Source of the DNA: an uncultured Flavobacteriaceae bacterium
GTDB taxonomy: Bacteria; Bacteroidota; Bacteroidia; Flavobacteriales; Flavobacteriaceae
DNA length: 64,000 bases
Direction of reading: 5' to 3'
NCBI GenBank assembly: GCA_905181615.1
Contig: CAJIYH010000006.1
Span: forward strand, 1 to 64,000
The notes under the pieces were generated by a model. It was given only the letters and a program-made list of their open reading frames with translations. It ran no database searches and was not told where the DNA came from. This document shows, in pieces, positions 22,753 to 31,956 of the stretch (positions are counted from its first letter, which is position 1; each line of letters begins with the position of its first letter). Both the position numbers and the translations under genes were made by a program.

Positions 22753-23304
22753 TTAAATTTTATCTACTTGCATGTAACTCAATTCTAATGGTGTTTTTCT
22801 TCCGAAAATCTTAACCATTACCTGAAGCTTGCGTTTTTCTTCGTTAACACTTTCAATGGTTCCTGTGAAACCGTTGAAAGGACCATCGATAACTTTTATT
22901 GTTTCTCCTGTTGAATAAGGAATAGCTGCATGTTCTTCTGTAAGAGCAAGTTCATCTACCTTACCTAACATACGGCTAACTTCAGATGACCTTAAAGGAA
23001 TTGGTTCTCCTCCTTTTGTTTCACCCAAAAAGCCAATTACATTAGTAACTGATTTAATGATGTGGGGAATCTCTCCTACCAAATCAGCTTTTACCATTAT
23101 ATATCCAGGAAAATAAACTTTTTCTTTATTGACTTTCTTTCCGTTACGGATTTGAACAACTTTTTCAGTTGGAACAAGAATGTCTTCTAAATGGTGATCA
23201 TACCCTAAACGAGTAATTTCAGATGCTATATAATCTTTGATCTTAGCTTCCTGACCACTCACCGCACGTACTACGTACCATTTTTTTTCGCTTACCTCAG
23301 ACAT
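22753..23304 (-). CDS. nusG: Transcription termination/antitermination protein NusG
   Basis: KKWYVVRAVSGQEAKIKDYI...VYFPGYIMVKADL; KOW motif DGPFNGFTGTIESVNEEKRKLQVMVKIFGRKTPLEL. Confidence 0.98.
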   Translation of the reverse strand: MSEVSEKKWYVVRAVSGQEAKIKDYIASEITRLGYDHHLEDILVPTEKVVQIRNGKKVNKEKVYFPGYIMVKADLVGEIPHIIKSVTNVIGFLGETKGGEPIPLRSSEVSRMLGKVDELALTEEHAAIPYSTGETIKVIDGPFNGFTGTIESVNEEKRKLQVMVKIFGRKTPLELSYMQVDKI

Positions 23305-23502
23305 TTATCCGTTGATTAATTTAAAGAAACCATTAATAACTTTAGACAGTACTGTATCTGCTCCCCATATCGCTAATGAAAAAAGGAGTGAAAATACAAG
23401 AACAACAACAGTTAAACGTTGTAATTCTGCACCTGGTGTCCACGAGACATGGTTTGTTAACTCTTCGTAAGACTCTCTTATATAGGATATAATTGCTGAC
23501 AT
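23305..23502 (-). CDS. secE: Preprotein translocase subunit SecE
   Basis: Small single-TM protein between tRNA-Trp and nusG; YIRESYEELTNHVSWTPGAELQRLTVVVLVFSLLFSLAIWGAD. Confidence 0.93.
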   Translation of the reverse strand: MSAIISYIRESYEELTNHVSWTPGAELQRLTVVVLVFSLLFSLAIWGADTVLSKVINGFFKLING

Positions 23503-23523
23503 CGGATGCTATTATTATTTATG

Positions 23524-23596
23524 CACGGGTTGAGAGGCTCGAACTCCCGACACCTGGTTTTGGAGACCAGTGCTCTACCAACTGAGCTAAACCCGT
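23524..23596 (-). tRNA. tRNA-Trp (CCA)
   Basis: Minus strand ACGGGTTTAGCTCAGTTGGTAGAGCACTGGTCTCCAAAACCAGGTGTCGGGAGTTCGAGCCTCTCAACCCGTG; cloverleaf, anticodon CCA. Confidence 0.95.
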
Positions 23597-23611
23597 TTTT
23601 ATTTGACACAA

Positions 23612-23638
23612 AAGGCATCCGTCAAAAACGGACACCTT
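23612..23638 (-). terminator. Hairpin downstream of tuf, upstream of tRNA-Trp
   Basis: AAGGcaTCCGTcaaaaACGGAcaCCTT; no clear T-run, may be a processing hairpin. Confidence 0.4.
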
Positions 23639-23665
23639 GAAGTATCATATTAAAAACTTTTTTTC

Positions 23666-24853
23666 TTAGTCTAAAATCTCTGTAACCTGACCAGCACCTA
23701 CAGTTCTACCACCTTCACGGATAGCAAAACGAAGTCCAAGGCTTAATGCGATTGGGCTGATTAGATCTACATGGATAGTTAAGTTATCTCCAGGCATAAC
23801 CATCTCTACGCCATCAGGAAGAGAAATATTTCCTGTTACGTCAGTTGTACGAACGTAAAACTGTGGGCGATAGTTATTGTGGAATGGAGTGTGACGTCCA
23901 CCTTCTTCTTTTTTAAGAACGTATACCTCTGCTTTGAATTTAGCATGGGGAGTTACAGAACCTGGCTTACAGATTACCATTCCTCTTTTGATATCAGCTT
24001 TCTCGATACCTCTTAGTAGAATCCCTACGTTATCTCCAGCTTCACCTCGGTCTAATATTTTTCTAAACATTTCAACTCCAGTTACTGTAGACTTTAATTT
24101 CTCAGCACCCATACCAATAATATCAACTTCGTCTCCGGAGTTAAATACACCAGTTTCAATTCTACCCGTAGCAACTGTACCACGACCAGTAATTGAGAAT
24201 ACATCTTCAACAGGCATTAATGCGTCTTTTTCAACATCACGCTTAGGAAGTTCGATCCAAGAATCAACTTCTTTCATAAGTTCTAATACGCTATCTACCC
24301 ATTTAGCTTCTCCGTTAAGAGCGCCAAGAGCAGAACCTTGAACTACAGGAGTGTTATCTCCATCGTAATCGTAGAAAGAAAGTAATTCTCTTACTTCCAT
24401 ATCAACTAATTCTAAAAGTTCTTCATCGTCAACCATGTCAACTTTGTTAAGAAACACAACAATACGAGGTACACCAACCTGACGTCCTAAAAGGATGTGC
24501 TCTCTGGTTTGTGGCATTGGCCCGTCTGTTGCAGCAACTACTAGAATTGCTCCATCCATCTGTGCAGCACCAGTAACCATGTTCTTTACGTAATCGGCGT
24601 GACCTGGACAGTCTACGTGAGCGTAATGACGATTTTCTGTTTGATACTCAACGTGTGATGTGTTGATAGTAATACCACGCTCTTTTTCTTCAGGAGCGTT
24701 GTCGATTTGGTCAAAACTTCTCGCTTCAGAGTAACCAGCGTCTGACATTACTTTAGTAATTGCAGCAGTTAGTGTAGTTTTACCGTGATCTACGTGACCG
24801 ATGGTTCCAATATTTAAGTGGGGTTTTGACCGATCAAATGTTTCTTTAGCCAT
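23666..24853 (-). CDS. tuf: Elongation factor Tu
   Basis: [49 protein letters not shown]. Confidence 0.99.
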   Translation of the reverse strand: MAKETFDRSKPHLNIGTIGHVDHGKTTLTAAITKVMSDAGYSEARSFDQIDNAPEEKERGITINTSHVEYQTENRHYAHVDCPGHADYVKNMVTGAAQMDGAILVVAATDGPMPQTREHILLGRQVGVPRIVVFLNKVDMVDDEELLELVDMEVRELLSFYDYDGDNTPVVQGSALGALNGEAKWVDSVLELMKEVDSWIELPKRDVEKDALMPVEDVFSITGRGTVATGRIETGVFNSGDEVDIIGMGAEKLKSTVTGVEMFRKILDRGEAGDNVGILLRGIEKADIKRGMVICKPGSVTPHAKFKAEVYVLKKEEGGRHTPFHNNYRPQFYVRTTDVTGNISLPDGVEMVMPGDNLTIHVDLISPIALSLGLRFAIREGGRTVGAGQVTEILD

Positions 24854-25066
24854 AATACAGGTTTTTCTTTAATGTTTTAAGAGGTGCAAATTTATAAATT
24901 TTTTTATTTAAAAATTACTTTTCTAGACTTTTTTGATTATTTTTTTTATACAAGGTGTTTTGGAACCCTTTTTTTGGCTCAAATATTGAGATTAAAACCA
25001 ATAAAAACTACTAAAAATTAAAGCCTCAAAACCATCAAATGAAACCTCATATTCCCTAAATATAAA

Positions 25067-26380
25067 TTACTTTTTACGGTTCATTTCAAGAACAGCTTCT
25101 TCGATACCTTTGGGTGTGAGTGGATACATCGGTAAAAGTTCTTTTATGATTTGTGTAGAGAGGGTTCCATTCCAGAACTTAATAGGTTCAGGATTTAGCC
25201 AGGCAACTTTCTTAAAATGGTCTTTAATGTCAGCATAGGTATTCAAGCTTGTACGATCTAGTTCGTAAGGTGCCATTGCCGCATCTCCTATAAAAAATAC
25301 ATGATAATTTGGGTCTTTCGATAAAAGACGCTCTATTGGAAGTACTTTTCGACGCTGAGAATCTGAAAATACTTGACGATAAACCGTATTGTGGAAATAA
25401 TAGGTTTCCAGATCATGAGCAAATCGCGTTTTCATTTTTCTAAACAAAGTCTGAACCGCTTTAATGTAGGGATGCATTGAATAACCTCCATTATCAATAA
25501 CTAGAAGGACTTGTAATTTATCAAAGGTTTCGTTTTTGATTTCAGGAATGAATAAACCTCCACGTTCCAATCCTTTTTCAATGGTCTCTTTAACATCCAA
25601 AATTTCTTGAGCCGTTTCTTCTACAATTCCTTTTAAAGAAGCTAAAGCTGCATCTATGTTGTTGTCATTCAAAACGGCATCTAAATCTACTGGAAAGTAA
25701 TTTGAATCTCCTAAAACTTTACGTGCCATTTTGCCACCTCCAGAACCACCAACTCGAATTCCATCTTTAGCAGCACCACCATGACCATATGGTGATATAC
25801 CTCCGGTACCTACCCAATGACTTCCGCCACTATGCTGCGACTGCTGCTGCTTCATTACTTCTTCCATCCGTTGCATCAGCTCTTCTAAACTGAGATCAGA
25901 ATAATCTGCCATTCGATCTAAAGGTCTGTTGGGTGTTTCTTCTTGGTTTTGTTCTTGCTCGTCTGCAAGGTCGCCCTTGTCTTTGTCCCAAAGTTCTTTC
26001 CCGTCTAACACTTCTTTAATGTCATAATGTGTAAGATGAACTTGATCTAAAAATCGATTCACCCATTCTTCAGGGGTTATGTCTTCTTCGATACGGCCAA
26101 AATTAACTTCTTTCCATTGTTCGAAAGTTTGTGACCTCAGAATTGCATCGTTTAATCTTTCGTTAGGTCGGATGTTAATGTCCAAGAAATAAGAATAAAA
26201 AGCCTTAGTATATGGTCCTATATGTTCCGGATCTTTTATGATAAAAGTTCGAAGCACATTATATAAATCGCCTATGGTTTTAACAAGCCCACGATCCATT
26301 GCCTTTTGCAATAATAAAAGAGCACGGACATCTACAGATAAATCAAATTTCTTAAACGCTTCTGGGAGTTTTGTAAACAT
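25067..26380 (-). CDS. VWA domain protein (CoxE-like) paired with MoxR ATPase
   Basis: LQVLLVIDNGGYSMHPYIKAVQTLFRKMKTRF...VFFIGDAAMAPYEL; adjacent to MoxR-type AAA ATPase. Confidence 0.8.
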   Translation of the reverse strand: MFTKLPEAFKKFDLSVDVRALLLLQKAMDRGLVKTIGDLYNVLRTFIIKDPEHIGPYTKAFYSYFLDINIRPNERLNDAILRSQTFEQWKEVNFGRIEEDITPEEWVNRFLDQVHLTHYDIKEVLDGKELWDKDKGDLADEQEQNQEETPNRPLDRMADYSDLSLEELMQRMEEVMKQQQSQHSGGSHWVGTGGISPYGHGGAAKDGIRVGGSGGGKMARKVLGDSNYFPVDLDAVLNDNNIDAALASLKGIVEETAQEILDVKETIEKGLERGGLFIPEIKNETFDKLQVLLVIDNGGYSMHPYIKAVQTLFRKMKTRFAHDLETYYFHNTVYRQVFSDSQRRKVLPIERLLSKDPNYHVFFIGDAAMAPYELDRTSLNTYADIKDHFKKVAWLNPEPIKFWNGTLSTQIIKELLPMYPLTPKGIEEAVLEMNRKK

Positions 26381-26384
26381 ACAA

Positions 26385-27293
26385 CTAGTTTAAAGTTCCA
26401 AAGCTCTGCTCAGATGCATTCCCAAATTGACGCTGAACACGTTCTAAATCTGCTTGGGTTTTAATTAAGGTTCCTAGACCGTCTAAGGCGTTGATTTTAG
26501 ACAAAGCTTCTTGAGTCGAAAACGTCTTTACATAACGCAACCAATTGAGTAATTCTCTGGTTGTTGGAGCGCGCTCCAGACCAATCCTTCTTAATTGGTA
26601 AAATATATCTAAACAGGACTCTACAATTTTATTAGAAACTTTAGGGTGGTGTTTACTAACAATCAATCGCATTTTTTCGGCATCTGGGAATTGAATGTAA
26701 TGGTAAATACATCTTCCCTTAAAGGCGGTTGGTAATTCTTGCTCCCTATTTGATGTTATTACAATAGTAGGCATGTCTTTTTCTGTAGTTTCGATTACTT
26801 TTCCAGATTCTGGTAAAATAAACTTACGGTGGCTTAAGGCATAAAGTAAGTCGTTTGGAAATTCTCGGGGGGCCTTGTCAATTTCATCTATTAGCAAAAC
26901 CGAATTGGGCTGACTAAATGCTTTAGTTGCAGGTCCCATTACAACATAATCTGATAAATTCTCTGTATCTCTTCCGCCTGAAGAAAGCTTGGTGTCTAAC
27001 CCTTTCTCATTTCGTTGAGCATTGAGAATTTCAATCTGTGAATCTCTTAAATACTTAACGTGATCAAACTTGGCAACAAACTGCTCCACATTACTTTTAG
27101 ATCCAGCTGGGTAAACAAACATTTCTGTTTGCTGACTTGCTGCATATTGAAGTGGTAACTCTGTTTTTCCAGTTCCGGGTTCCCCTTCTATAAGTAAAGG
27201 CATTCCTAAGGTTCGTGCTATATGAAATGCTTGAGCTAATTCTTTATCACATAAATAGTGATCTGATCCATCCCAAAATGTAGTGTCTGCCAT
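26385..27293 (-). CDS. MoxR-family AAA ATPase
   Basis: MPLLIEGEPGTGKTELPLQYA Walker A; VLLIDEIDKAPREFPNDLLYAL Walker B. Confidence 0.9.
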   Translation of the reverse strand: MADTTFWDGSDHYLCDKELAQAFHIARTLGMPLLIEGEPGTGKTELPLQYAASQQTEMFVYPAGSKSNVEQFVAKFDHVKYLRDSQIEILNAQRNEKGLDTKLSSGGRDTENLSDYVVMGPATKAFSQPNSVLLIDEIDKAPREFPNDLLYALSHRKFILPESGKVIETTEKDMPTIVITSNREQELPTAFKGRCIYHYIQFPDAEKMRLIVSKHHPKVSNKIVESCLDIFYQLRRIGLERAPTTRELLNWLRYVKTFSTQEALSKINALDGLGTLIKTQADLERVQRQFGNASEQSFGTLN

Positions 27294-27305
27294 AAACTAT
27301 AATTA

Positions 27306-27971
27306 TTATTTTTCTTCAATATACTGTTTAAATATCTTTTTCAACTGCTTTTTATCTACTCGGTGATCTCCAGGGTAAGCCTCGATATTGAAATCTAAAT
27401 TACCTCGCTCACAAATTTCTTTAATTTCATTTATTCTTTTTTCATTCAAGAACTGGTCTTGTTCTCCGTAGGTGAAAATTTTACAAATCTGACCCCAATT
27501 CGTTTTTGCAATTTCGTAGTCAATATCCTCTGGAATCCATGAGGCATATGGAATTAAAAAATCAACGCTAACTTCAATGTGATGAAGCCAACGCATGGCT
27601 GTTATTCCTCCTTGAGAAAAACCCATAATTATAGTCTTACATGTCGCCGGAATTTTTTGAACATGCAAATCAAATAAGGTCGAACAATAGACCGAAAAAT
27701 CATGAATCTCTTCTAAGCGATCACGCTTGGTCATCCAAGAAGAAACAACGTCACCTCCAAATCCGTTTAAATAAAATCGAGATAAGCCTTCTGGCGCGAC
27801 TACAAAATGAGTTTCCGGGTCAAACTCTTTGAATTTATAAAGCATTTGCTCCGCTAACATATTAGATCCGTGGAGCACAAACCAAAAATATTTAGTCTTC
27901 GTACTCATTTTTCCATAAGTTGAGTAGCGGGCTGTTTTGGGTGTTATTAGATGATGTGTATTGAGTTTCAT
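27306..27971 (-). CDS. Alpha/beta hydrolase (predicted esterase)
   Basis: IIMGFSQGGITAMRWL nucleophile elbow GFSQGG; PGDHRVD. Confidence 0.82.
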   Translation of the reverse strand: MKLNTHHLITPKTARYSTYGKMSTKTKYFWFVLHGSNMLAEQMLYKFKEFDPETHFVVAPEGLSRFYLNGFGGDVVSSWMTKRDRLEEIHDFSVYCSTLFDLHVQKIPATCKTIIMGFSQGGITAMRWLHHIEVSVDFLIPYASWIPEDIDYEIAKTNWGQICKIFTYGEQDQFLNEKRINEIKEICERGNLDFNIEAYPGDHRVDKKQLKKIFKQYIEEK

Positions 27972-27978
27972 TTATGTT

Positions 27979-29844
27979 TTACTTTTCAAGAAAATCTTGA
28001 TATGTGGTTTGTAAAATAGCTTTACCAAGTCTTATTAAAGATTCTTCTTCTTTTCCTTCCGACTGAACAACATCTTGACTTATAAAATCATAAACCATAA
28101 AACCTGAATTGTTTATGGTTCCAAATCCTTCGTTAAAAACATAATGAGCAAAGCGATTTTTATTGGAATTAAAAAGGTGGGTTCCAAATTCAAAGGAACT
28201 GTTATCTGCATCTAGTAAGTCTAAAAGCGTGAATGCAAGGTCGACCTGCGAGCCTAAATTTGGATTGATTGTTCCCGGAGTTTCGAGGGCCCCTCCTAAC
28301 CAAAGCATAGGAATTTTAAACCTGCTGGGAGTATTAAAGTTTTGACCCGGAGTTTTTGGTAAGGGATGTCCATGGTCTGCCGAAATGATAACCAATGTGT
28401 TTTTCCACCAGGGCTGATTTTTTGCAAATGCAATAAAATCTCCAACCGCTTTGTCGGTATAAGCCATGGAGCTTTTAAATTTATTCAATTCTGTGTTTTT
28501 ACCAAACTTATACTCACCAGGAAATTCATAGGGCTCATGACTCGTTAGAGTTAGGATGGTCTTAAAGAAAGGCTCTTGTTCTTGTTTATTAAAATCTGTA
28601 GTTACCCGATCAAAAAGCACATGATCATGAACCCCCCATTTGGAATTCCAATCTTTACTTTCAAATATCTCCGAGCCATAAATTTGATCAATTCCTTTTC
28701 CGGTGAGGTAAGTATTCATATTTCCAAAATTCAAATCTCCTCCGTAATAAAAGAAGTTTTGATAGCCACTTGTTTTCATTTCCTGAAACAACAATGGAAG
28801 CTTTTTAGACTTTACAGGTATTTTAATAATACTTTGTTTGGGCTGAGGATAATAACCGCTCAACAAGGCCACTAAGCCTTTGTCTGTTCGGTCTCCGTTT
28901 GCATAGAAATTGGTAAACAGAATTCCTTCGTCTGATAGCTGATTTATGTTTGGTGTTATGGTTTTATCTCCTCCTAAGGGGCCAACAACTTTAGATGTTA
29001 GTCCTTCCCAAATAATAAATATCACATTCGGTTTTTTTACTTTTAAAATATTAATGAGAATAGAATCCTTCGCAAGCAAAGGTTTTTTTGAAGATTCATA
29101 AATTGCTTCAGCCTCAAGCTGTTTATAGGTTAAAAAGGGATGTTCGTAAGGATCTACAAGTTTTGTGTAGGCATGCATAAAGTTCCAAGCATAATTTATT
29201 GCCGCGTGATTAGCAAACATCTTTTTAGAAAAATACACATTACTCTGGTTAATCGGTATGGTTTGAAAACCTCCGCGCATCGGAAGAATTAAAAGTCCCA
29301 AAATAACAATTAGTATTGGAGCACCATAATACGACAGCTTTTCTGACTCATTATAGTTCTTGTAAAAGAAAAAATTAAATATGCGAAATAACGCAAAGGT
29401 TGAGGCAACAAGTAGTCCTAAAAATAAAATAATTTCAGCTGTTGTAGCAGAAGCAAACATAAGCTCTGGTGTATTGAGGTATCGAATAAAGGTAGTATCT
29501 AGGCGTGTATTCCAGTATGAATACAAAAACAAGTCAGCTAAAAACAGACCATTTAACACTAAAATAATTCCAAAAGAATATGCTTTATGAAGTATGCGTA
29601 TTAGTTTTCCATAAATGAAAACTCTCAAAAAAGATAAAATAAATGGGATTACTACAATATAAGCAGCTATAGATAAATCAAGTCTTAGACCGAAAGCAAT
29701 TAGAGATAATGTCTCGTTTGCTTCTAATAATTTTGTTGAATCAAAATAATATATCAAGAATAAAAAGCGAGCAATAATAAAATACATTACCCAGACGCCG
29801 TAGTACTTTAAATTGAAAAGAATTAAACGGTATATAGCTTGCAT
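27979..29844 (-). CDS. LTA synthase-like sulfatase-family membrane protein
   Basis: Five N-terminal TMs, then PNVIFIIWEGLTSKVVGPLGG...GLVALLSGYYPQPKQ...VIISADHGHPLP; start likely at internal Met (MQAIYRLILFNL). Confidence 0.85.
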   Translation of the reverse strand: MQAIYRLILFNLKYYGVWVMYFIIARFLFLIYYFDSTKLLEANETLSLIAFGLRLDLSIAAYIVVIPFILSFLRVFIYGKLIRILHKAYSFGIILVLNGLFLADLFLYSYWNTRLDTTFIRYLNTPELMFASATTAEIILFLGLLVASTFALFRIFNFFFYKNYNESEKLSYYGAPILIVILGLLILPMRGGFQTIPINQSNVYFSKKMFANHAAINYAWNFMHAYTKLVDPYEHPFLTYKQLEAEAIYESSKKPLLAKDSILINILKVKKPNVIFIIWEGLTSKVVGPLGGDKTITPNINQLSDEGILFTNFYANGDRTDKGLVALLSGYYPQPKQSIIKIPVKSKKLPLLFQEMKTSGYQNFFYYGGDLNFGNMNTYLTGKGIDQIYGSEIFESKDWNSKWGVHDHVLFDRVTTDFNKQEQEPFFKTILTLTSHEPYEFPGEYKFGKNTELNKFKSSMAYTDKAVGDFIAFAKNQPWWKNTLVIISADHGHPLPKTPGQNFNTPSRFKIPMLWLGGALETPGTINPNLGSQVDLAFTLLDLLDADNSSFEFGTHLFNSNKNRFAHYVFNEGFGTINNSGFMVYDFISQDVVQSEGKEEESLIRLGKAILQTTYQDFLEK

Positions 29845-30027
29845 ATAGTAAAAGTATGGATTAATATGCTCAAAAAGAACAGAAACAAAAGTCAATAAAA
29901 AATAGTAATTCAAGAAATTATAGCAGCATAGCTTTTGAAAATATTTACATTAAAAAACTATACTGATCTGTTATTAAAAATTTTATGTGCATTTAAAATG
30001 ATTATTATAAGCTGTAAAGAACAAATC

Positions 30028-30153
30028 ATGAAAAAAATATTTGCCTGGCAATTTAATTTCATTCGAAAAAAAACAGTTCTATGGGCTTATCTTAGTTTTG
30101 TGAAAGGGATTTTGATTACCCTTATAGCTCTTTACTTTCTTGAAACTATTTAA
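30028..30153 (+). CDS. 41-aa predicted single-TM miniprotein (start inside the listed 72-aa ORF)
   Basis: MKKIFAWQFNFIRKKTVLWAYLSFVKGILITLIALYFLETI; basic N-side, hydrophobic segment. Confidence 0.45.
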   Translation: MKKIFAWQFNFIRKKTVLWAYLSFVKGILITLIALYFLETI

Positions 30154-30189
30154 ACATCAAAAAACTCAAAACAAATAAATGTATTTTTA

Positions 30190-30294
30190 ATGAGAAAAAA
30201 AATAATTTTGCTTCTAGTTGTACTTATCTTACTTTACCTATGGGCAGAATTAGCTGTTGGAGTTTTTTTTCAAGACAGCTGGGGAGGCAGCTAG
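30190..30294 (+). CDS. 34-aa predicted single-TM miniprotein (not in ORF track)
   Basis: ATG...TAG: MRKKIILLLVVLILLYLWAELAVGVFFQDSWGGS. Confidence 0.45.
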   Translation: MRKKIILLLVVLILLYLWAELAVGVFFQDSWGGS

Positions 30295-30344
30295 TTATTT
30301 AAACTAAATTTAGAAAAGTTTCAACTGAAGGCCAACGAACAACT

Positions 30345-30443
30345 ATGGGTTTAAAGATTTACAAGTACTTTATAATTACAACGGTATTAGTCGTTATCGT
30401 TTTTAAACTTTATAATGACCTAAGTGTATGGCTTTTTTTTTGA
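30345..30443 (+). CDS. 32-aa predicted single-TM miniprotein (not in ORF track)
   Basis: ATG...TGA: MGLKIYKYFIITTVLVVIVFKLYNDLSVWLFF. Confidence 0.4.
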   Translation: MGLKIYKYFIITTVLVVIVFKLYNDLSVWLFF

Positions 30444-30457
30444 ATAGCAAATCACTC

Positions 30458-31093
30458 CTACCCTTCTTGATGTTTTCTGTGAAAATATAGTGCCACTAAG
30501 TATATTATTGGAGTCATAATAATCCAACTGGATTGTGCCTGTATAGTAATTGGACTGCCTGATATTTTAAATAGGGTTGGATTTATCCATGATCCTAGGG
30601 GATGCATCGGAGCCCAAGAAAGATCTCCATTACTACCCAGCTGAAATTTATAAAAGAAACCTTCGACATAAATATTTTGAGCAATAAACCAAAATAATAA
30701 AATTAAAAAAGCACTCCAATTCCATTTCAAAAACGGTGAAGGTTTTTTTTTGTAAAGCAACTTCACAAACGCTATTCCAATCCAGACAATAAGAACATCT
30801 GCTAATGAATTCAAAATCCAGTTTAAATTAAAAGGAATGGCACAACTAAGAGCTACACTTCTTCTCTCGTTCACTGGAAGTCCTCCAGCCAAACCATATG
30901 TTAACCAAAGCTCCCACCCAATTGCGGCTATTATAAAAGCGGCAACTAACGTTGATGCAAGTCTAATAGTCATTTTCTTTTTAAAGAGAAGATAAATTGA
31001 TAAAAAAACGGGAATCAAGGCAGCTGTATAAAGACGAATTACCAGCCAATATTCAAAATCTGACAAGGCACAACTTTTTAAACCATCAAGCAT
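30458..31093 (-). CDS. Multi-pass membrane protein, unknown function
   Basis: Several hydrophobic segments; intact ORF. Confidence 0.6.
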   Translation of the reverse strand: MLDGLKSCALSDFEYWLVIRLYTAALIPVFLSIYLLFKKKMTIRLASTLVAAFIIAAIGWELWLTYGLAGGLPVNERRSVALSCAIPFNLNWILNSLADVLIVWIGIAFVKLLYKKKPSPFLKWNWSAFLILLFWFIAQNIYVEGFFYKFQLGSNGDLSWAPMHPLGSWINPTLFKISGSPITIQAQSSWIIMTPIIYLVALYFHRKHQEG

Positions 31094-31127
31094 AAAAATT
31101 GTTTTGATTTGTTATTAGGTAAAACAA

Positions 31128-31472
31128 CTATTCTTTTTTATTAATTCGATAAAGGGCTTTAGTTTTTACACCATCAAAATGGTTTACTTTATTTTTCTTT
31201 AAAATTTCAAAGTATTGAGTCTCCCTGGCGGTACCGACAATTCTCCAAAATATTTTTTTATTTATATCATCGTACTTTAAGATTTCAACTCCTGCAATAT
31301 ACCCTCCATCTGGAATTGCAAACATTAAAAGTCCATCTTGAGAAATCAAATCAAAGCATTCCTCATTACCTTTTTGACACCATGTGCCGTTTAGATATTT
31401 ATCTATATCAAACTCCTGTGAAAAGCAATAACTTGTAATAATCAATAATAAAATAGTTAGTATGTTTTTCAT
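31128..31472 (-). CDS. Secreted hypothetical protein
   Basis: Signal peptide MKNILTILLLIITSYCFSQ. Confidence 0.6.
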   Translation of the reverse strand: MKNILTILLLIITSYCFSQEFDIDKYLNGTWCQKGNEECFDLISQDGLLMFAIPDGGYIAGVEILKYDDINKKIFWRIVGTARETQYFEILKKNKVNHFDGVKTKALYRINKKE

Positions 31473-31571
31473 ATTATGTAAAATTTAAAAAAATTTACAT
31501 AAATATAAATAAATAAGTTGTATTTGATAATTAAAAAAACCTCAAATAAAAAACTAAAATTTTAATGTATC

Positions 31572-31835
31572 TTGAATGCTATGAAAAAAATAAACCAATA
31601 CATGCCAATCAAAATCGTATTAATTATAAGCATAAGTTGTCTTTTGTTTTCTTGTTCTTCACAAGATAATTCGACTCCTTCCGAAAAATGTATAGACGCA
31701 TCTCAAATCGATGATTCGGCAATTTGTTATGAGATTTACAGCCCAGTTTGCGGCTGTGACAACAAAACCTATTCAAACGACTGTAAGGCAAACTCTAAAG
31801 GAGTTTTGAGTTTTACTTCGGGTGCGTGTTCTTAA
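31572..31835 (+). CDS. Lipoprotein with Kazal-type serine protease inhibitor domain
   Basis: Lipobox LLFSCSS; CIDASQIDDSAICYEIYSPVCGCDNKTYSNDCKANSKGVLSFTSGACS matches Kazal PVCGxDxxTYxNxCxA pattern. Confidence 0.88.
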   Translation: MNAMKKINQYMPIKIVLIISISCLLFSCSSQDNSTPSEKCIDASQIDDSAICYEIYSPVCGCDNKTYSNDCKANSKGVLSFTSGACS

Positions 31836-31956
31836 AACAAACATTAAGATTTTTTTGAAATTAAATCTCATAAAGCCTTGTCTAGCAACTGACTATTATG
31901 TCATTGGGCTATTCGATTGATTTGACTATCTTTAAACAAGATAAAAAATATTAATT

